Source: Costus lasius (taxonomy: Eukaryota; Streptophyta; Magnoliopsida; Zingiberales; Costaceae). Taken from it: a stretch of 64,000 nucleotides of DNA. A program made the position numbers and the translations under genes. Within the stretch, counting starts at the first letter, position 1, and each line of letters begins with the position of its first letter. A model generated the notes under the pieces. It ran no database searches and was not told the DNA's origin. It worked only from the letters and a program-made list of their open reading frames with translations. The DNA lies in NCBI GenBank assembly GCA_027563935.2, contig CM050448.1:67465843-67529842 (forward strand), read 5' to 3'. Of the stretch, positions 59,148 to 64,000 are shown in pieces.

Positions 59148-60926
59148 TGATGACACAAAAATTCATAGTATATTTTGCGTCATTTTATAGGTCTTTTTGT
59201 GTCATATCCATGCTCTTTTGCTTATTTTTATGTCTTATTTATCAAATATTGCGGAATCTATACCTTTTTGTGTTTTTGACTATTTTCAGGTTAAAACGGA
59301 ATTATTTTTAATCATTTTCAAGCAATTCAGATGCATAGATGAATTTCCATCATCAAGAGAAGATTACATGTCAAGTTTCATGAAGATTGGAGCTTTAGAC
59401 CAAAAATACGACAGGGCCGTAATCCAAATTACGATACCGTGGTTTTACTGAATCTACAGAATTAACCATGGCACTGCCTTAATTTCCGAGCACTACTATA
59501 TTTTGGGTCGATTTCTGTACAGAAAGTTTTCCAGATTTTACGGCACTGCCGTAAACCAAATTACAGGCTGTAATTTTAGGAGATTTTCTTACAGAATATT
59601 TTGCATGATCACGGCACTGCCATGGTTGTTTTCACAGCCCGTGTGTCTTTCTAGATTCTTCATAGAATGAAAATACGGCACTACCATAACCAAAATCACG
59701 GCCGTAATTACAACCTAGGCGGCCGATTTCCCAAGACTTATTGAAGCCTGATTCTTGCGTGAGTGATTGCGGACGATCTGGACCATCAATTGGAGATCCG
59801 TAAAAAGGGAAATACTCATCAGATCGAGGGGAGGCGACACAAACAAAAAGCCCTAATTTGCATCAAAGTTCGAGAGAGAATACATAGTTTTTACCGCCGC
59901 CCTAGGTTTCACCGCCGGAAAGCCTACAGTGCATCTCCAACCGTGAAATTTGAAGGAAAGCTGCGGCTAGAGGAGGAGAACATACCCCAGAAGCTCCAAA
60001 GCGAAAGGAGATCGATCGGAGGAGAAATCAATAAAAGAGGCATCGTTGCCACTCTTCATCACACAAAATTACGGTTGTAATTTTCATTACAACCATGCTT
60101 TTAGTTGAATTTCCTATCTTTCTTCGATTTCTGATCCTTAGAAAATATGGTTTATTGCAGTTCTTCGACTATGCTAGCTTAAACTCTTTTTGGGACATGG
60201 GGGTGTAATCTCCTAAACTTTTTAATGACTAGATGATTTTATTTCGTCAGGATAATTTTACTGTAATAATTCTACTTATGTGATGATTGCCTTTAATTCT
60301 TTCTAGTTTCATTTTATCAGCATGATTTAGAGTTTTTGTGATATGGACTAAAAAGTGACTTGCGAGAACTTGGAACCCTAGAATCATGATTTAGTAACTC
60401 ATCATAAGAAATTAGGTTTGTTCTTATTTCTAGATTTTAGTAGTTTATTGCCATGTTGATAACCTAACCTAGGATTGAGTTATTGAAATAAACATGATGA
60501 TATTGTAAGAAATTAAATATCGGAACGTTGGAGAACCTTAAGTAGAACCTGTGAAAATTAAAGTATGAAAGTATTTAGTTTTCATTTGAGATGATTGACT
60601 TAGAATTTGGATCAATGAAAGTGATCTCGAGTTCTTTGTCAATGATTTACTTATCTTTAGCAGTGAATAAATCCTATGCGAAAGTGAGGATTGGTTCTTT
60701 GTAAATTGTCTGCGCGAGAGTGAGATGATTTCTTTATGAAGTGAATCATATCTTTATCATAATAAAATTAAACTAACGAACATTTATTTGGATATAGTCA
60801 TAGAAGTTAAGGTGGATGAAACCCTAGCTAGTGAGAAATCGATTATTCGGTACTTGACAAACGAGGTCTCTGTTGTTTGATATCTTAATTATTACTTCGA
60901 GTGTCCGTACACTTGCGGACACAATA
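59148..60926 (+). repeat. 5' LTR of A3
   Basis: TGATGACAC to GGACACAATA, 1779 bp; the final CA has become TA. It matches the A2 LTR in order of parts. Confidence 0.86.
59407..59708 (+). repeat. Dyad array in the A3 LTR
   Basis: Dyads such as TACGACAGGGCCGTA (59407), TACGGCACTGCCGTA (near 59539) and CACGGCACTGCCATG (near 59611), with shorter ones between. It is more decayed than in A1. Confidence 0.8.
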
Positions 60927-60932
60927 AGTTTT

Positions 60933-60950
60933 TGGCGCCGTTGCCGGGGA
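60933..60950 (+). other. Primer-binding site of A3 (tRNA-Asp type)
   Basis: TGGCGCCGTTGCCGGGGA, a full match to the known Athila primer site. Confidence 0.88.
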
Positions 60951-61067
60951 CCTTGGTTTTTGTCAATATTGAAGATATTGAAAGTATTGCTAGACTTGGT
61001 TTTATTTTATTTTCTGTTTTCTATTCTTTTCTACTTATTTTGAGTTATTTGATCTATCTACTTGTGC

Positions 61068-63592
61068 ATGCGCAGGAATCTTAGATCAGGACCTCTAGTT
61101 CCCCTAGACCCTGAGATTAACAAAACTCTTAGACTGCGTAGGAAACTCAGATTTGAAGGAAGACAAGAAGAAGAAGTAGTCATGGCGGAAAGAAGATCAC
61201 TTAGGGACTATGCAGCCCCTAATCCACAGGAGATACACTCTAGCATTGCTAGACTTGTTATAGAGGCTAACAATGTTGAGATCAAGCCTTCTTTCTTATC
61301 TATGATACAACAAAATCAGTTTAAATGATCACTTGAAGATCCTAATCAACATTTTGCTTTGTTTTTTGAATTATGTGATATAATTAAGATTAATAGTGTT
61401 TCTAATGATGCATTGAAACTGAGATTGTTTCCTTTTTCTCTTAGGGAATGAGCGCGTTCTTGATGAAGTACTTTCCACCCAGCTTTACACAGAGGGACGG
61501 TGAATCTTTTAGCGAGGTATGAGAGCATTTTAATGATTTACAATGGAAGTGACCTCACCATGGCCTTCAAAATTAGGTTTTAATACATACTTTTGTACAA
61601 TGGTTTGCTTTATAATACCCGACTGACTGTTGATGCCGCTACAGGAGGAGCCCTCATGAGCAGAACCATTGAAGATGCCTTCAAGTTGCTGGAGGAGATG
61701 GCTTTGAACCACAACTAGTGGACTACAAAGAGAGGAGTGCTGTATTGACCTCCTCATGGTAAGAATGAAAGTAATAGCTGGCACACCTTGGCTGAAAAGG
61801 TAGATTCTTTGTGCAACAGATTTGATTCTTTTCAAATGCAAACTGCTGTAGTTTCATCTTCTGTTGTGTGTGATATTTGTGGTAATAATGGTCATTATTC
61901 TGAAGAGTGTAAAGTCATTGTTAATTAGGGTATTGAACAAGTTAATGCTTTGGGGGGGTTATAATCAAGGTAGACAAAACAATGATCCTTATTCTAGTAC
62001 TTACAACCCTGGATGGAGGAACCACCCCAATTTATCTTGGAAAAGTAATAATCATGTAGGGGGACAAGCTGAGAATAAAGGATATCCACAAAGAAAAAAT
62101 CAGAATGAAAACCAACCCCAAAATTCTAGTGTTGAGTCCATGCTTGAAAAATTTATGGCTAGTCAAAATCAATTCATGACAAATCAAAATAAGGAGATTG
62201 AAGATCTTAAGGGATTGGTTAGCCAACTTGCTTCTCAAGTAGGATCTTTAGCAGCCCACAATAAAATATTAGAAAATCAAATAGCATAACAAGCTAGCAC
62301 TTCTTACAGACCCCCAGGGAAATTGCCTACTAAACCTGAACCAAACACTAGGGAGCACTATAATGCTATCATTACTAGGAGTGGGAGGTGATTAGATGAA
62401 CCTAAAGGGAAAGTTGAGGATAATGAAAAAGAGCCTGAGATTGAACATAACAATGAATTAGACTTGGAAAATTCTCCTGTGCATGAGCAGCCCCAAACTA
62501 GTTTGCCACCTCATAAGGGTAATGAACTTAAAGGTGATGAGCCATGTCAGTTAGATCTTCTTAGACCTAGTTCACATGTACCATATAGGCCACCTATACC
62601 CTTTCCCTAGAGACTAGTTCACGCAAAATTAGATAAGCAATTTGGGAAATTTCTTGATGTCTTAAAAAAACTTTATATTAATATTCCATTCACTGAAGCT
62701 TTTTCTCAAATGCCCTAATATGCTAAATTTTTGAAAGAAATTTTGTCAAATAAAAGAAAGATAGAGGACTATGGTACTGTGGCTTTAACTGAAGAATGTA
62801 GTGTTATTATCCAGAATAAACTGCCATAAAAATTAAAGGATCTAGGTAGTTTCTCTATACCTTGTTCAATTGGGAGTGTGGCTTTTGACCGAGCCTTATG
62901 TGATCTTGGTGCTAGTGTAAGCCTAATGCCTTTATCTATTTACAGGAAATTGGACATGGGAGAGCTTAAACCAACTTCAATATCTTTGCAGCTCGCTGAT
63001 TCATCGGTAAAGTATACAGTTGGTATTTTAGAAAATGTTCCAGTTCAAATAGGTAAGTATTTCATACCAGCAGATTTTGTAGTGTTAGAAATGGAGGAAA
63101 GTTCTAAAAACCCAATTATTCTTGGTATACCCTTTTTAGCCACAGCTGGAGCAGTCATTGATGTTAGGAAAGGAAAACTCACATATGATATTTGTGAAAA
63201 TATAATTGAGTTTGATTTAACAGATTCATTGAAAAAAAGCATCATATTTAGGATCATGTTGTAGTATTGATGTAATAGATGATGTTGTTAGTGATATGCA
63301 TAATTTATTTGATGAGCCCTCTAATATTGAGACTGAGACTTTTTCTGAGTGTGTGAGTAGAGGATTTCAGGAGAATGCTGATTCAAAAACTGAAAAGAGA
63401 AAGAAGAAGAGACAAAGAAGAAGAGAAAGATTGAAACTGCTTAAGAAAGGAAAAAGGTTCTTGGGTAAAGTTGGACATTGTTTCTTAAATGAGCCTTATG
63501 TTGTCAGAGGTGGTGAACAAAACAAAGAGAAATCAGAATGGCGATTGAAGGCACCACCACGATCAAATTCGAGTGCAGAACGGTCAAGCTAA
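61068..63592 (+). pseudogene. A3 gag-protease with basic tail
   Basis: It starts at ATG 61068 (MRRNLRSGPLVPLDPE). The gag part (to about 62290) is heavily broken: TGA at 61326, a deletion near 61455 that removes text present in A2, and more stops. The zinc knuckle CDICGNNGHYSEEC lies near 61870 and EIEDLKGLVSQLASQVGSL near 62190. The protease is at 62600-63264 with LCDLGASVSLMPLS near 62890. The tail (63296-63592, another frame) has the Lys/Arg run KRKKKRQRRRERLK and VGHCFLNEPYV, ending at 63590. It is more decayed than A2 but has the same end point. Confidence 0.84.
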
Positions 63593-64000
63593 TGATATTT
63601 AAATTAGCGCTTCTTGGGAGGTAACCCAAGCACTCTTACTTAGCTTAGTTTTTTTTCTTTTATTTTAGTTTATTTTTAGAACTAATTTTTCTTCTCTTTT
63701 TGTAGGTGAAATCAAGTTTTTGTGTAAATCATGGCACTACCGTAATGAAAATTATGGGCCGTAATTTTAGTCTATTTTCGACGAGAAAGTTTTGAGGCCA
63801 TTACGGCACTACCGTAAGTATCATTACGTGCCGTATTTTTGCTTGGAAATTTTCCCGAGAGTTTATCGCTTTTACGGCACTACCGTAATGCTTTTCACGG
63901 GCCATATTTTTTGTTGATTTTCAAAACGAAAGTACCGTAAACATTTCTACGTGCAGTAATCTTGTGATTTTTTCATTTAAAAAAATCTCTCCTCAATTTT
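63593..64000 (+). other. Post-integrase linker of A3 with dyad array
   Basis: The shared phrase GCGCTTCTTGGGAGG is at 63606. Dyads follow at 63730 (CATGGCACTACCGTA), 63802 and 63873 (both TACGGCACTACCGTA), 72 and 71 bp apart, with weaker ones to about 63960. The window ends inside the linker. Confidence 0.8.

Larger units (their letters stand above)
59148..64000 (+). mobile_element. Athila derivative A3, 5' part
   Basis: 5' LTR (59148-60926), primer site, gag-protease with basic tail, then directly the post-integrase linker with its dyad array; the window ends before the extra ORF. As in A2, RT, RNase H and integrase are missing with the same joints. It is inserted in the gypsy protease region; the five bases before the LTR are GATCA. 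Confidence 0.84.

Overview
The window is plant nuclear DNA. One intact-looking protein gene, for the chloroplast import receptor TOC159, sits in a dense bed of nested and decayed LTR retrotransposons. The host is a flowering plant: TOC159 and leucine-rich-repeat extensins are plant-specific, and every retroelement is a plant lineage (Athila-type Ty3/gypsy, TNT1-94-like Ty1/copia, other Ty3/gypsy). I cannot place the species. All boundaries were read by eye without alignment software; LTR ends should be good to a few bases.

Layout, left to right. 1-6736: 3' half of an Athila-type element (A1: integrase, extra ORF, 3' LTR), inserted in a copia LTR (6737-8540). 8541-9159: truncated antisense Athila LTR. 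10004-13930: old copia remnant split by a 1.95-kb hAT-like element (11598-13545). 14320-15880 (minus): broken LRR-extensin gene. 16830-20195 (minus): TOC159, two exons joined by a 138-bp phase-0 intron. 20721-21134: Mutator-like foldback MITE about 0.5 kb upstream of TOC159. 22265-41361: 5'-truncated copia element C1 holding a sense solo LTR (23858-26011) and, inside its 3' LTR, a complete copia element C2 (28056-40875). C2 carries two antisense solo LTRs, one copia (34764-36449) and one Athila (36642-38590). 41362-48976: Athila derivative A2 lacking reverse transcriptase, RNase H and integrase. 48977-54787: a gypsy element made only of two 2.24-kb LTRs and gag, followed by the start of a second internal region. 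54788-55159: antisense copia RT remnant. 55160-59147: 5' part of another gypsy element (LTR, gag, protease). 59148-64000: A3, a second pol-less Athila derivative with the same deletion as A2, running off the window.

Relative age follows from nesting: C1 is older than C2 and A2; C2 is older than its two solo LTRs; A2 is older than the gag-only element; the 55160 gypsy element is older than A3. Target-site duplications support C2 (GAAAG) and the solo LTRs (CCCAC, GTACC, GGAGT).

The most unusual signal is an array of short dyads of the form TACGGCACTGCCGTA, repeated with a period near 72 bp. It occurs in every Athila LTR here, and again inside the elements just upstream of the extra ORF. Other notable points are the shared pol deletion of A2 and A3, the scrambled RT-RNase H duplication in C2, and the tandem gag-only element.
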